NCBI GenBank assembly: GCA_026419785.1
Contig: JAODTK010005221.1
Span: 62,001 to 126,000 of the forward strand
Direction of reading: 5' to 3'
Source of the DNA: Sclerodactyla briareus
Taxonomy: Eukaryota > Echinodermata > Holothuroidea > Dendrochirotida > Sclerodactylidae
DNA length: 64,000 bases
Shown: positions 48,404 through 59,957 of the stretch, in pieces
How positions within the stretch are numbered: the stretch's first letter is position 1
How the letters are laid out: each line of letters begins with the position of its first letter
Position numbers and translations under genes: made by a program
Notes under the pieces: model-generated
What the model was told of the DNA's origin: nothing
The model's database searches: none
Seen by the model: the letters and a program-made list of their open reading frames with translations, nothing else

Positions 48404-48532
48404 AGTTCAGCGTATATAAGCGCTATATAAATGTTTTTTTTTTATATATATTATTATTATTATTATATTATTATTATATTATTATTATATTATTATTATA
48501 TTATTATTATATTATTATTATTATTATATTAT
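48404..48532 (+). repeat. Retroposon-like 3' tail with (ATT)n microsatellite
   Basis: GCGTATATAAGCGCTATATAAATG leads into T9 and about 90 bp of TTA/TTATTATTATA units (48440-48532). 'GCGCTATATAAAT' before a TTA microsatellite is a common LINE/SINE 3' end layout in invertebrate genomes. A similar junction occurs at 57150-57170. Confidence 0.6.
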
Positions 48533-49314
48533 AGATGAACCTTTGTGTGGACTGGAAATTTCCGCAACTGTCGTACCTCCAGCTTGTCGGAATTTTAAGG
48601 GTCATGATAGCAGCAATGTTCTTGTTAAATCGTGATGAAATAATATGCAAATCTGCATTTATTAATATAATGATGCTCTCTGCAAAACAGACATATTTGT
48701 TACATTTGTGCGGTGTGAGCTACATCACCATTGGTGCTTTAGTTATAACCACTCACAGTGACAGTGCTTAGCATTGTTAAAATTATTGTGACATGGGGGT
48801 ATTTTCAATCAAGGCTGTTCAAGGGACAAGGTGTTACAGAAGTTTGACATCGTTACAAAATATGGCAAGGAATCACTACACAATTGTATGCCCTCTCAAA
48901 GAAATAGTCCAGTCGAAATACAACGGAGTCACAATGACTTTCATTCCCATATTATGTATATTTCAAAGAAACATTGAAATCCAGTCCATATTTTGCCGTT
49001 TCCAATGAGTACAGTGGCCCGTAAGTTACGTTCGTTGTCACGTTGCTGTGGTACGTTCCTTCACATTAAAACTAAGGACATTTACAACAAAGAATGTCAT
49101 GGGAGTCACCCATGGTCTAAGCACTTAGCAGAAATGAGTCCCCTGATTAAAATGAAATAATTAACACAGACGTCAATATATACGGCCTGGCTCAATGAGC
49201 GTAGTAACCCTTACTTCACGCATCCGTTACCCTGCCAAGGGAAGATACAACACATACATTTACAAGGATCTTATCAGTAAGATTCAACAATACAGTCAAT
49301 CATTACCTTAGATA

Positions 49315-49435
49315 AGATGGGCAGGTATTAGTTTAAAGGGCAGGTAAATTAAAAGGGACAGGTGAAGTTTGAAGGACAGGGGGAAGTTTAAAGAAGAACA
49401 GGTGAGTTTAAAGGGCAGGTAAATAAGAAAAAAAA
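49315..49435 (+). repeat. Irregular minisatellite of GGACAGGTGAAGTTTAAA-like units
   Basis: About six units, e.g. GGGCAGGTATTAGTTTAAA, GGGCAGGTAAATTAAAA, GGACAGGTGAAGTTTGAA, GGACAGGGGGAAGTTTAAA, GAACAGGTGAGTTTAAA, GGGCAGGTAAAT, with lengths of 16-20 bp. Confidence 0.85.
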
Positions 49436-50847
49436 TATCCTATTCAGTAGTAGAATTACGCTTAACTAACCAAGATGGAATCGTATAACATCCTAGATGG
49501 TATATTGCCACCATTCAATGTAATGTAATTTCTTTTCGAGATACCGTCGTGCACTGACGGCCGCAAAAGGACACAGTCCAACATCGCAGGTGAGCCTTTT
49601 CAACTGGCTGGCCAGGTTCTCGATTAAGATTTTTTGTCGGGGTAACTTACCAGTAACTTTTGTGATAGCCCCTTTTCGGCCAGTCCAGCTGATCACGCGA
49701 CATTAAAGTGACTCGGGGTTCTTCTCCGCACCATTGGCGAGACAGGAAATGGAAATTATTCTCAAAGTAGTGTGGGCATACCCAGACATAAAACCGCTAT
49801 TGAAGCGGCAGAAACCGACTTGAATATACATTAAACTCTGACGATGGTTGAGCGACCCAAACCAACACAGTATGTACTAGTCCTAAGCGGCCGAAGAGGA
49901 AGCCAGAGGGGCCGTCCCTGTCGAGACTTCTACGAAGATACTGAGGTAGATTTGGTACAAATGAAAGAAAGAATTGATCTTATATAACCGGCGAGTGGCC
50001 AAGTACCATTCCGGCGCCAGTTTTCCTTTGTCTCTCGATAGCTGCAATCAGCTGACCGTGCGTGGACGCAGCTAGGTGAGAGGGTCAAGGTTAGCCGAGA
50101 CCGCCGGCTATTTTGTATACCCTCACTTGCTAATCGCCACACGGATTGACCATGCCTGGCATGTAAATGGACTTTATTGAATCACCTTGGAGGAACGTGC
50201 ATGGAAACAGTAGCGACATGAGAAAGGCAGTAAAATATACACCGTCTTAAGGAGTAGTAATATTTTTTTCATTTACGTTCATATGTAAATATCCAGTTTG
50301 TGTATATATTGAAACAAGATATGGGCGCTTTGGGTGGAAGTTCGGCAACACGTAGGAGGCGGGGAGGAAATATATTCGGCAGATTTGCCGGGACATTTGT
50401 TCGAATAGTTCTAGAAATCGCATGGAATGCGAACCAGTTCAATTTCGTCGTACAGATACGGGTAGGCCTATATTGCTAAGTGAAACGGGAGATCAATAAA
50501 AAGGACATTTATAATTCCTCCCGTATTTGTAGCTGCGAAAATCAGTTTCTGTTACCTTTCATCTCTATTAGTTTTCATACATTCGATATTTGATCCAGTT
50601 TGATTTCTACGGGTTGGGAAGCCCAATGAGGCTCGTCTAGGAACCTGGACGTATTGATAGTGGATGAGCAACCTCTTCTAGACTAGTGCTCAATGATATC
50701 GAGGCAGGGGTTGTAACCAATCCCAATCTGCTCCGGGAACGACAGGTTACGATCCCACCCGAAAGACGATCCGTGATGAAATCAAGGTCCCGACCCTTTC
50801 TCGACTGGTGGAGCGAAGTCCGTCAAGTCCACGTGATTGCTCACAGC
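49436..50847. other. Unannotated stretch
   Basis: A minus 67-codon frame (49493-49696) and a minus 70-codon frame (49930-50142) have no identifiable domain. TAGGCCTA at 50463. Confidence 0.4.
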
Positions 50848-50960
50848 TAGCCTGTGAAACAGGCGTTTTTGACTTTGTTCACATTGTATCAGCCTCATTC
50901 ACTCATATGTACAGGATGACCCTTTAACCAATCGGTTGATTTGTAAACAAACGCCTGTGC
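50848..50960 (+). repeat. Dispersed repeat C, uninterrupted copy (empty site of the hAT-like MITE)
   Basis: TAGCCTGTGAAACAGGCGTT ... TCAGCCTCATTCACTCATAT, then ACAGGATGACCCTTTAACC. The target equivalent is ACAGGATG (50911-50918) against GCAGAATG at 46010. The copy is bounded by inverted ACAGGCGTTT (from 50859) and AAACGCCTGT (to 50956), so repeat C may itself be a tiny inverted-repeat element. Confidence 0.85.
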
Positions 50961-51759
50961 GACTTCGTTTCTGCTCGCTGTCAGCTGGAATCATGGGCGG
51001 TACCGTACTAGTGGGCGGTGCGACGTCAACGTGATTGCGCAATCGGACATTCTCTCTGTCACTCTAAAGTTCACGGAAACGCGTCATGTACTGCTGGAAA
51101 ATTACTATATGGTCTGATTTAATTGTTTAGACAACCTCAACAAGTTTGGCATACGTTAGATGGATTTCTTTGTTTCTGCCCATTGAAGGATCATATTTTC
51201 TTAACCTCTGCGGCGATACCAACAAGCCCGCAATACGCCTCTGCGCATAGCCGAAACAGTGGCTTCGGGCAATTTTAGGATTTTCAAATGCATCATCTTC
51301 GATTAAATTGCATTTCGGTGTTGTAAAGGTATGAAAGTCTTTTGTAAATATTCTGACCTAAATAGGGGCGATTTTCGCAGAATCTATACAGGATTACTCC
51401 CATCCATATCGCCCGATGTGCTACTGATGATTGACATCTACGGCACCTGAATAGTAATGAAGCCAAATCCCAAATTTTTTGGGATTTGTACGAAGCTCCT
51501 GCCAGACGATATGTTGGGACATTCGACCGTGGAATATATACGAAAAGAGAGCAATAGCCCCTTTATTTAGAACGGGTCTCCATATCGTCTGACTTAGCAG
51601 GCTAGCTACAGCGGACAGACAAGGCTTATTGCAAAATATCCCGTAACAACACAAGAACCCCAGAAGAAAAATCACTCATTACATTGGAACCATGAAGTGA
51701 AAACCGAGACCTCGCCCATCGTAATTTTTAATTTGCAAGTACAGACCACTAGTTGGATG

Positions 51760-51846
51760 AAAAAACGTTCCAGTGATCTGGATTCGAACCCAGAATATTT
51801 GCTTGCTAAGTGATAATGATACCACTCTACCGTTCCCCGCATACGA
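51760..51846 (-). tRNA. tRNA-like sequence (pseudo-tRNA or SINE head)
   Basis: On the minus strand a perfect B box GGTTCGAATCC (51790 to 51780) lies 41 bp after an A-box-like CGGTAGAGTGG (51841 to 51831), with an anticodon-region CTTAGCAAG between. A T6 polymerase III terminator follows at 51765-51760. The T-stem would pair fully only with one extra C, and I cannot build a seven-base acceptor stem. I therefore call it a relic rather than a working gene and assign no amino acid. Confidence 0.4.
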
Positions 51847-52050
51847 CGGACTGAGACAGGTGGTTATATACTGCTCGCGATAGAGTTTTTATCATCCTCA
51901 CATAGACAGGTGGTGTATGGTATCCCTTCAAAAGACAGGCGACAAGTTAAGTTTGACATCATAGCCTATAAGCTTCCTCTCCGTGTATTCAGCTTCAAAT
52001 TGACTATACATAATAACGTATTCTTTCATAAAATTACCGATTCATATGTT

Positions 52051-52690
52051 TTTAGCTGCGGGCGAGCAGCTCTACAAGTCATCATGACTCCCCGTCCGTT
52101 CAGTGTCCGTTCGTTCGTCGTTAGTTCGATCCGGTCTGTTTCGTCATGTCATCATTCATAACTTCTAAACCGTACATGCGATCAGGTTGAAATTGGTAGG
52201 TGGATGAAGCTTGCTACTGGCGTAGCTGAGCTACATTTAGTTCGCATAGTGTGATTAGATTTTAATTAATCAATATTACCCAATTTCCAACATCCGTCGA
52301 GCTCTCTGCCGATGAGAGAGGTTTGTTTACATTACTACACCCTCGGCAGAGCAGTGTTGACCTTATCTGTCAGAAGGTCCAGGTTTGCAGCCTAGTGACA
52401 ATAAAACCTATTGTCCTGGGGAAAATTGATTGGTCTGTCATCACATCTCGCCGCTAGATTGTGGCTGGCTTGAGCCCGAGAGGTGTTTCCGCATGTTGGG
52501 TTTTATTGAAATATAGCCTAATATACAGGACGGAATTACATCAGTTGGGACTTTGTGCTGAGCACTGATATCAAATATTGCGCCAATGTGGTAGACATGT
52601 CCTAAGCCATTCCAAGGTTAGGAGTGACACTGATGTCAGTAAAGGTCAATTGAATGTGGTTTCGACTTGCGCATGTTATCTAATATGTCC
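52051..52690 (+). repeat. Family B, copy 4 (long, plus strand)
   Basis: TTTAGCTGCGGGCGAGCAGC (stem AGCTGC/GCAGCT), TACAAGTCATCATGACTCCC, GTTCGTTCG tract, CATAACTTCTAAACCGTACA, GCGATCAGGTTGAAATTGG, TGGATGAAGCTTGCTACTGG. The distal part holds GTTTGTTTACATTACTACAC, GCAGAGCAGTGTTGACCTTA, TCTGTCAGAAGGTCCAGG, GTGGTAGACATGTCCTAAGC and AGTAAAGGTCAATTGAATGT, matching copy 2 in inverted orientation. The reading frame at 51910-52161 crosses the left border and is spurious. Confidence 0.9.
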
Positions 52691-54297
52691 TGGTATTTTG
52701 TCACGGCGTTCTTAATAAATACAGAGTTAGGCAAGTATAATCGAACGTTGTTATATAGGCTTATTCTGACGTATATAACCCCACTTTTTCCACTCGGGGA
52801 CCACTATGTAACAACTAGCATATAGCCTATATTCAGCCGCGCCTAGCATTATTCTGCAGTCTTCTACAAAGAGAATCGAGCAGCGTGGCTGGCAGGCTCA
52901 ACAGGTGTCAACGCGGCGTGGCTACCCCTTGATCTAATTCATGTTTTGAGAGTCTTTCAATCAAATCGAAGTGACGGATGAAAGTCTTTTGATTTGTATC
53001 GTCGTTATCCACATAAATACTATATGCAGTGCACTAATCAGTGTCCACTCTGTGACCTATTGTGCCGACTGCCCTTTGTATTGAATTTTAATAGTCAACC
53101 GCCACTCCCGCCACTACAATTTTTACCTGTGCATAATTGAGAATACATTTCGAAAAATTAGGTGGTCGACAAGCGTTCTCTGAAATCAAGAATACGGATA
53201 CGAAATAATTTCCATTAACACATAAGCATTGTTGACATGCCCAAAGTTACGATGTGTGATGGAAAACTCACTGCATTCGGACTAGATTTTCGTGGGTGAC
53301 ATGAAGGTATCAATTTGATGATGGTCGACTAAAACCACTGAAAAAAAAAGTTGCCAACTGGGAAACTCTCCAAACAGTCAGGTTAAGCCTTTCCCATTAC
53401 CGTAATCTTCAAGGTTTGATTTCGAGGACGTTTAAACAAACCGCGAATACCTTTAGGTCACATTCAAAATAGGTCCTCCTCTCGTGTTTGTTCGGTTAGT
53501 TTATTGTCGGATGACTGTTTACCGGCAACAATCAACGTTTTAATGGGCAATTGAATTGTCTGTTAGGGATAACTGGCGGGATATATGTCGGGGTTCTTAC
53601 AAAGGAAATGAACCGCGTTCCGCTCGTGTGCCGCCCAGTTATTAGGAAAACATTAAACCAGGACTGTTCCATTGAAGGTTGGAGGTGGATACTGGTTGTT
53701 TTAGTTGTAACATAGTACTCGGGGACAGTTGGGTTGGTTAACCAAATTTGTCCCTTGTTCGAGGCCACTAGAGTAGATGAAATCTACTTCGATAGGATGC
53801 ATTTGTATTGTCTCATTAACAATATGCATCCAGCCTATAACAAGTGCGTGTCCAGACCGTCAATCATGGGGGAGGGGGCGAAGTTAGTTAACTCAAAACA
53901 CTACCCACTATACCTCCATGACTCCTACATTGATTTTCAGTTCCACTGGAAAATGATTTTATTTAAGTGGCAAATAACTAAATAATAGATACAAACAGCG
54001 ACAGTCCACGGCATGAGTAGGATAGACTGACCCCCTTGGTAGCGAGTAGGGACCAAGACAATTTTGGCAAAAATGTTGTAGGATTGCTAGAAAGAGCCAT
54101 TCCTCCCTTCGTAGGTTGTTTTAAATTCAGAACGACGAAAGGCAAGCGCCCCGCAACTACTTCTAGGCCAGTATGTTTGACGCTCACCAGGCAACGAGAA
54201 ACACTAAACAACACGGCCACACAAGACCACACCGTATCAAACAACAGTTGAAATGGCTTTCAGAAATGCGGGGAAATTATTTTTTCAATGTCTGTGG
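52691..54297. other. Unannotated stretch
   Basis: No repeat family member recognised. Overlapping opposed frames at 53532-54251 carry no known domain. Confidence 0.4.
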
Positions 54298-54400
54298 CCT
54301 ATATATATATAATATTAAATATATATATAATATAGATATATATCTATATTATATATATATGATAATATTATATATAATATATATTATATATATATATATG
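54298..54400. repeat. AT-only tract with perfect palindrome
   Basis: (TA)n with ATT/ATA interruptions. AATATAGATATATATCTATA + TT at about 54328-54350 is self-complementary. Confidence 0.95.
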
Positions 54401-54574
54401 AGGCGTTCTGTTCGTCGTGCAGTTGACTTATGGGTTTGTTACAACAAGATCATAGGTAAAAATGTCGAATAAGGTCAAAGTAGGTAATCAGATGTTGTTT
54501 GCATAGACGAACACAACTTTCCATTACAACATTACTCGGAAATGTTTCGTGCCAAGATATTAAAAAGGGTACTC

Positions 54575-54790
54575 TATAGTGACCTTCAATTACCTTGAAC
54601 TGGCCCTAAAAACAATGGTATCATCACCAAGGAGCAACCCCAATGCATAATTGGAACTTGATACCTGGTTGCGTTCGTTAGATATCGTGATGACAAGGGG
54701 CTGTGTCAACACACACAGACACACACGCACACACCGAACACCACTCACAAACACAAGCCACCGAGCAAAGATTGCCCACACACAGAACAC
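54575..54790 (-). repeat. Superfamily M leading module plus one 144-bp-type monomer (minus)
   Basis: Read on the minus strand: a GTGTGTGCGTGTGTGTCTGT tract (54740-54711), TTGACACAGCCCCTTGTCAT, CACGATATCTAACGAACGCA, TATCAAGTTCCAATTATGCA, TTGGGGTTGC, GGTGATGATACCATTGTTTT and AATTGAAGGTCACTATAG. The order equals that at 61260-61420, so this is a solitary unit next to its GT-rich leader. Confidence 0.65.
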
Positions 54791-55546
54791 AATACGCACG
54801 GAATCATAGACTGCGTAGATTATCTCGCCTTCGGCAATGGGAATAAAAATCTAGTCGGCCACTGCGTCTCGTCAAATTGTTGCTTCCACCAAATCTTTCC
54901 CTGTAAGCTATCCCGACACTCCCCGGCTCTCTCAATTCGCTCCCTCCCACCTAGCGACAAGAAATAGTGTGATTTTGAGGGGAATATAACAGTATAAAGG
55001 AACGGGGGTCTTTGATAGGTGAAGGGAGGGTCGAGTCACTGGTGGTTATGAGTCATTGTACGCCCCAGCAGGAATCTATGAAGGGTCAAAGGGGCGGTCT
55101 TAATGATTGACTGGAGTTGGATATCATACCATAGATTAGGCGATCGACACCACGGATCTATCCAAACACGGCGAAAACCACCTCCAATACTTGCCCATGA
55201 TCGATGTTACAAGCCTTTGAAGTACATGGCCTGCAGTAGTGTCGGTACCAACCTGGTGGAAGGTACATGGTTGTGGGACAAAAGAGAATGATCGATGTAA
55301 AATGAGACATAGCACACGCAGGTATTGACTACCAAAGGCGTATCAAGTTTCATAGGACTACCGAAAACACAAACGAAAAGAATGTAACACTAGAGCAATC
55401 AACATAGTGGCGCGCCAGGTGGTAACTTGGACAACAAGTGGGTTGGAGCTGAGGTTAAATATGGCTACTCCCTTCGATATCGGTATAGGGTTTCGGAACC
55501 CTAGCGACTCCGGCACACTCTAACCCTCCCCTAGTCCATTTTTGGT

Positions 55547-55634
55547 TATATATATATATATATTATATATATATATATATTATATATATATATATATATA
55601 TAGATATATATATATATATATTATATATATATAT
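55547..55634. repeat. (TA)n microsatellite
   Basis: About 88 bp of TA with a few TTA and one TAGA interruption. Confidence 0.97.
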
Positions 55635-56776
55635 GGATGGAGAGGGGCCACTCGAATCGCACACTAAATTTCGTACGAGATAGTGATAATCCCAATTCGC
55701 TTCCTCTTAGTTTCCTGTGCCAACAATATGATAGGAGATTGTACAAACCTTTTATACAATACATTACCTATCCTTGCTGTGTCCAACCGAAATTGTCAAA
55801 GAAAATTTAATAGCTATTTTGGTTATTCGCTGTTGAGGGGAGGAGAAAGAGAACGGCTCATCATCTATCCGGTTTCAATCAACCGACCAATTGTATTCCA
55901 CAGAGTACCTGTTCTATTGACAGGATTGAAAACCAACGAAAAATCGCCTGAATGAGTTGTACAAATTTAACTCCGACAACCTCGAAAATGACCTCCGCTA
56001 TTGTGGGACCAAATGTAGTCTTCATTCTTTGTTCAAACCCGACTGGACATACGGGATTAAATCTAGAATATAAGGAATTCATATTAACATGACACGAGCT
56101 CTAAATTGTGCATGGAGGCCATGGTGTCATGTGGTGAAATAGAGCGTTTAAAAGAGGTCAGGATTCAGCCTCTTTGACATTCAGGAGTTGAAAACACCAT
56201 TCCAAATCAGTTGACGCCGGGAAAAACCAACCCCATCAGACCATTTCCGTCGGGTTTGCCCTCCTTTGACAAATAGGCTGCGCCGGGTAGGTGATTAGAT
56301 CGGAAACCTGTAATGCGTTTATCAATGGCTTGCCACTCCACTGCGTTATTTAAATAGATCACCAAGTCCGTGGAGTACCACGGGGAGAGGGGGGGGGGGG
56401 GGTCAGAACCCCCATGACCCAAGTGATCAATAAATTTAAAAAACGAGATTTTTTTTTGCAGCTCAGTAGAAGTTTTAAAAGCTGTTATTTAGCAATATGC
56501 AACAGCTGTGCCTGGGGCTCATAAATTGTACTCATTTGCCAAAGGGAGGGTTGAGGCAAATTAATAGGGGCGCACTTCCCTCAACCCCCCCCCCCCCAGT
56601 CAGATCTCTCGGTACGCCGCCTGACTAAGTCAGACTACTAAATTGTGTAGAAATCAATGTACATATCGTAGATTATTTGATCATAAATAAATAAAGAACA
56701 AAAGCCTCTCGAGTAATAAAAGTGGTTGGGTAAATCACAATCCCTATCAAAATGGCAGGTCTGTCGTTTTATTCAT

Positions 56777-56777
<1 letters not shown>
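55635..56777. other. Unannotated stretch
   Basis: G14 at 56389-56402 and C13 at 56585-56597. Frames at 55683-56082 overlap on both strands without recognisable motifs. Confidence 0.4.

Positions 56778-56816
<39 letters not shown>
56778..56816. repeat. T39 homopolymer
   Basis: 39 consecutive T. Could be the reversed A tail of a minus-strand retroposon, but no body was recognised to its left; length is error-prone in reads. Confidence 0.9.
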
Positions 56817-57149
56817 CTGACATATCTCGAAAAATATGCAATACTTTTAGATGAAATTTGGGGAAGAGCTTAATACATATGGTCTTTCCTTTAAACAAAC
56901 ATAGTTCACTTTCTTCAAGTTCAGATTTTAATTTTCCTTAATAATGCTACATTGATTATAAAATTAGCTTTCCAACCATCATAGTGGATAATCGGAAGAC
57001 CATATCGGTGAAAACCAGGTCAAGGGGGTTCTCCTCAGTCAAGGAATACGGAGCCTATATAGAAAACCATAGCAATTGCTTCCAGCCGTTCCACACGAGC
57101 TCTGACTCTCCGGGGGGAGCGCATTTGAACAATTTCTCGGCATGGGATA

Positions 57150-57174
57150 CCTGCGCTTATAAATTATATTATGA

Positions 57175-57243
<69 letters not shown>

Positions 57244-57257
57244 TATATTATTATTAT
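57150..57257 (+). repeat. Second retroposon-like 3' tail with (TTA)n microsatellite
   Basis: ACCTGCGCTTATAAATTATA leads into about 90 bp of TTA units, echoing the AAGCGCTATATAAATG junction at 48415. Confidence 0.55.
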
Positions 57258-57429
57258 CATTTAAATAGGAGAACAGTGCATTGTAAACGTCCATTTCTAG
57301 ACTCTTTCGATTAAACACTGATAGGATCGGAATTGGTCGATAGTAAAGTCATTGTCGGTAGTCTAGCAAACCCATTCTTGATGTTTGGTACAACTCTTGG
57401 TCGTATTCAGCCTTAGGAGGAGACTCCTT

Positions 57430-59957
57430 CTTCGACGTGGCCTAATTACTAATGTCGGTGTTGATGTTGAAAATATTTCGACTGCTTGTTGTCCGCCTGA
57501 ACTTTGTTCAAGGAGAGACATAGTGGTCCCTTTGTGGTGGGTCTGTCGGTCTGTCTGTCCGTCTGTCCGTTATGTGACGGTAGATCTCCTGAACGTGTGA
57601 AGCCAATCATGCGGGGACCTTTTTGTGGAGGTGCACGCAGTGAAGATTGCTGTGAGGTGCATCACTTTTTCGTCACGAAAGAACTACTCATTGCATTAAA
57701 TCTGCATATTTAATGGAATTTGGCCCGGAAGCTTGTGTACAAGTATCCTGATCAGGTAGATGATGGTGATGCCGAGTCGGAGTATGTAACAACTATGAAG
57801 AGTACACGAATCGACAGATTCCGGGCATGATATATGCTAATTAAGTAGTCTAAGTTCCATAATTCTGCGATATTTAAGTTGTTGGATTTTGACGAAAACT
57901 TGGGGGAGATGGTTTATCTATCTATAGTCCCAAGGAATTTTACAGTAGGGACGAGGGCCCAGAGGTCATTCAATGTTACGAATTTGCCATTTACCTAGTC
58001 GAATGTACATAATTTATGACAATTTTAAAGTTGGTGAATCCTCATGAAACTTGGAGAATATATATATATTTGTGGCTTTAGGAGGGAGACCAACTCCCGT
58101 TCGATCGGACATTAGTTGGTTAGTTACAAGGGGTCAAAGTTAATTTAATAGCTTTTCCGCATAACATTGGCGGTTCATTGGAATGCAATAGCTTCTAGGA
58201 GTGGATGACACATGGAGAGGTACAATTTTTTATAAAAACCGCCATGTCATTGGAGGGTATCAAAGGTCAGTAGGGTCAAAACTGATGTTAGTACTTTTGC
58301 AATTAGCACTGGGCATGTTCATCAGAATGCAAAATGCGCCTAGGCGTGGATGTATCACATGGGAGAGAGTTCATTTTCATAAATGAAACTGCCGGTAATT
58401 AAAGGTCATCAAGTCACTCAATAAATGTGCGATTGAGGAGTTAGCTCAAAAAAAAAAAAAAACAGAAACTGGTTATTTTTGGATATGTGATAGACCTTGT
58501 GATGCTTTATGGAGGAGACCAACTCCGCTTCAATCGGACACTATTTGGTAGTTACAAGGGGTCAAGTTTAATTTAATAGCTTTTCGCCAAAATAACATTG
58601 GGCGTGTTCATTGGAAGCAATATGCTTCTAGGAGTGGATGCATCCAATTTTTATGAAAAACGCCAATGTCATTGAAGGTCATAAAGGTCACGTAGGGGTC
58701 AAACGATTTTTAGTAGTTATTTTGGCCAATAGCACTGGGCATGTTCATCAGAATGCAAAAATTGCTCCTAGGAGGGATGTATACAGGGAGAGTTACAATT
58801 TCATAAAAATTCATGTCATTAAAGGTCATCAAGGTCAATTCGGGCAAAAACTGTTTTCTGCCATAATGCGGAGGATGAAATATCTGTGAAGGCTGGAAGT
58901 TCACCATTGTGATATCATTGTTGACTGCATGTGCTGTGAAATTGACCTCAACTTGACCTTGTCGGTGGTCATGTGGGCTTAAAGGTGGAGTCTTGAATAA
59001 TGTGCTTATTTAAGGAGAGTACAGGCAAAAAAAAATAGAACTGATATTTTGGATTATGTGATAGGGACTTTGTGTGCTTTATGGAGAGACCAACTCCCGC
59101 TTCAATTCGATTCTTACTTTGGTAGTTAGGTACAACGGGGGTCAAGTTGAATGTAATAGCTTTTTTGCAATAAAATGAGGCGTGTCCTTGGAATGCAATA
59201 TACTTATAGGAGTGTATGCATCCCACATGGAAAGTAACAATTTTATAAAAACCGCCATCATTGAAGGTCATTAAGGTCACATAGGGGTCAAAAACTGATT
59301 TTTGTTGCAACTTGGATCTTTTTTTTTTTTTTTATAAAGAGAGACAAGGGGTCACTTTGTAGGTTTACACCTGCAGTAGCTCTGGTGTGTGAGATAGCCG
59401 GAGGGGGCGGGAGTACTTCCCTTGGGAAGGGCTGGTATTAAATGGAGCTTATAGGGTGACACTGAGGAATATACGACAAAAATTTATTAGATAGGACTAG
59501 CTTTCACAGAGCTGTGGTCTATACCTTTGTCTCGACCAAAATGTTAACATTGATCAGGTCACTAGGCGTGATTGCAGAGTGTGTATAAATGCTTGAGTCA
59601 TGCAAATGTTCAAGTTTGTGACATTTCCGATATGAAATGTAATTAAGTGTGGTTCACAATTGGTCCTGAGATAAGTGACAGAGTGAGAAAATTGGGGTCA
59701 ACAGAAATTTGATTGTCTAATTTGCATAATTTAGGCAATTTAGTTCACAGTCCACAAAACTTATATGGTGGACATTGTCAATAATCAGTTCCTTACGGAT
59801 TTGAAATTGGGCATGATAGTAGGGTGTTTCTGTCAATTGCTAATACCAGAATCTTAACGCAACTCAAAAATGACTTGTAATGGTTCGCATGAGGACTAAT
59901 AGATGAAAACACTGATCGAGTAACCAGGCGAGACACGGGGGCAATTGTCGCCTTGTC
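57430..59957 (+). repeat. Superfamily M element with tandem internal units, near-complete plus copy
   Basis: Leader: GCCTGAACTTTGTTCAAGGA, GAGACATAGTGGTCCCTTTG, a GTCTGTCGGTCTGTCTGTCC tract and GTAGATCTCCTGAACGTG (57495-57600). The segment TGATATATGCTAATTAAGTA to GGGACGAGGGCCCAGAGGTC (57830-57975) is the reverse complement of 21945-22095. Internal units marked by CCAACTCCCG(T/C)TTCGAT-like words occur at 58093, 58520 and 59092. The end 59745-59957 matches 2920-3118 and finishes CCAGGCGAGACACGGGGGCA, ATTGTCGCCTTGT, where AGGCGA and TCGCCT form an inverted pair. About 2.5 kb; no coding frame. Confidence 0.75.

Noticed and set aside
56778-56816. T39 as proof of a minus-strand retroposon
   Set aside because: No retroposon body or target duplication was recognised on its left side.
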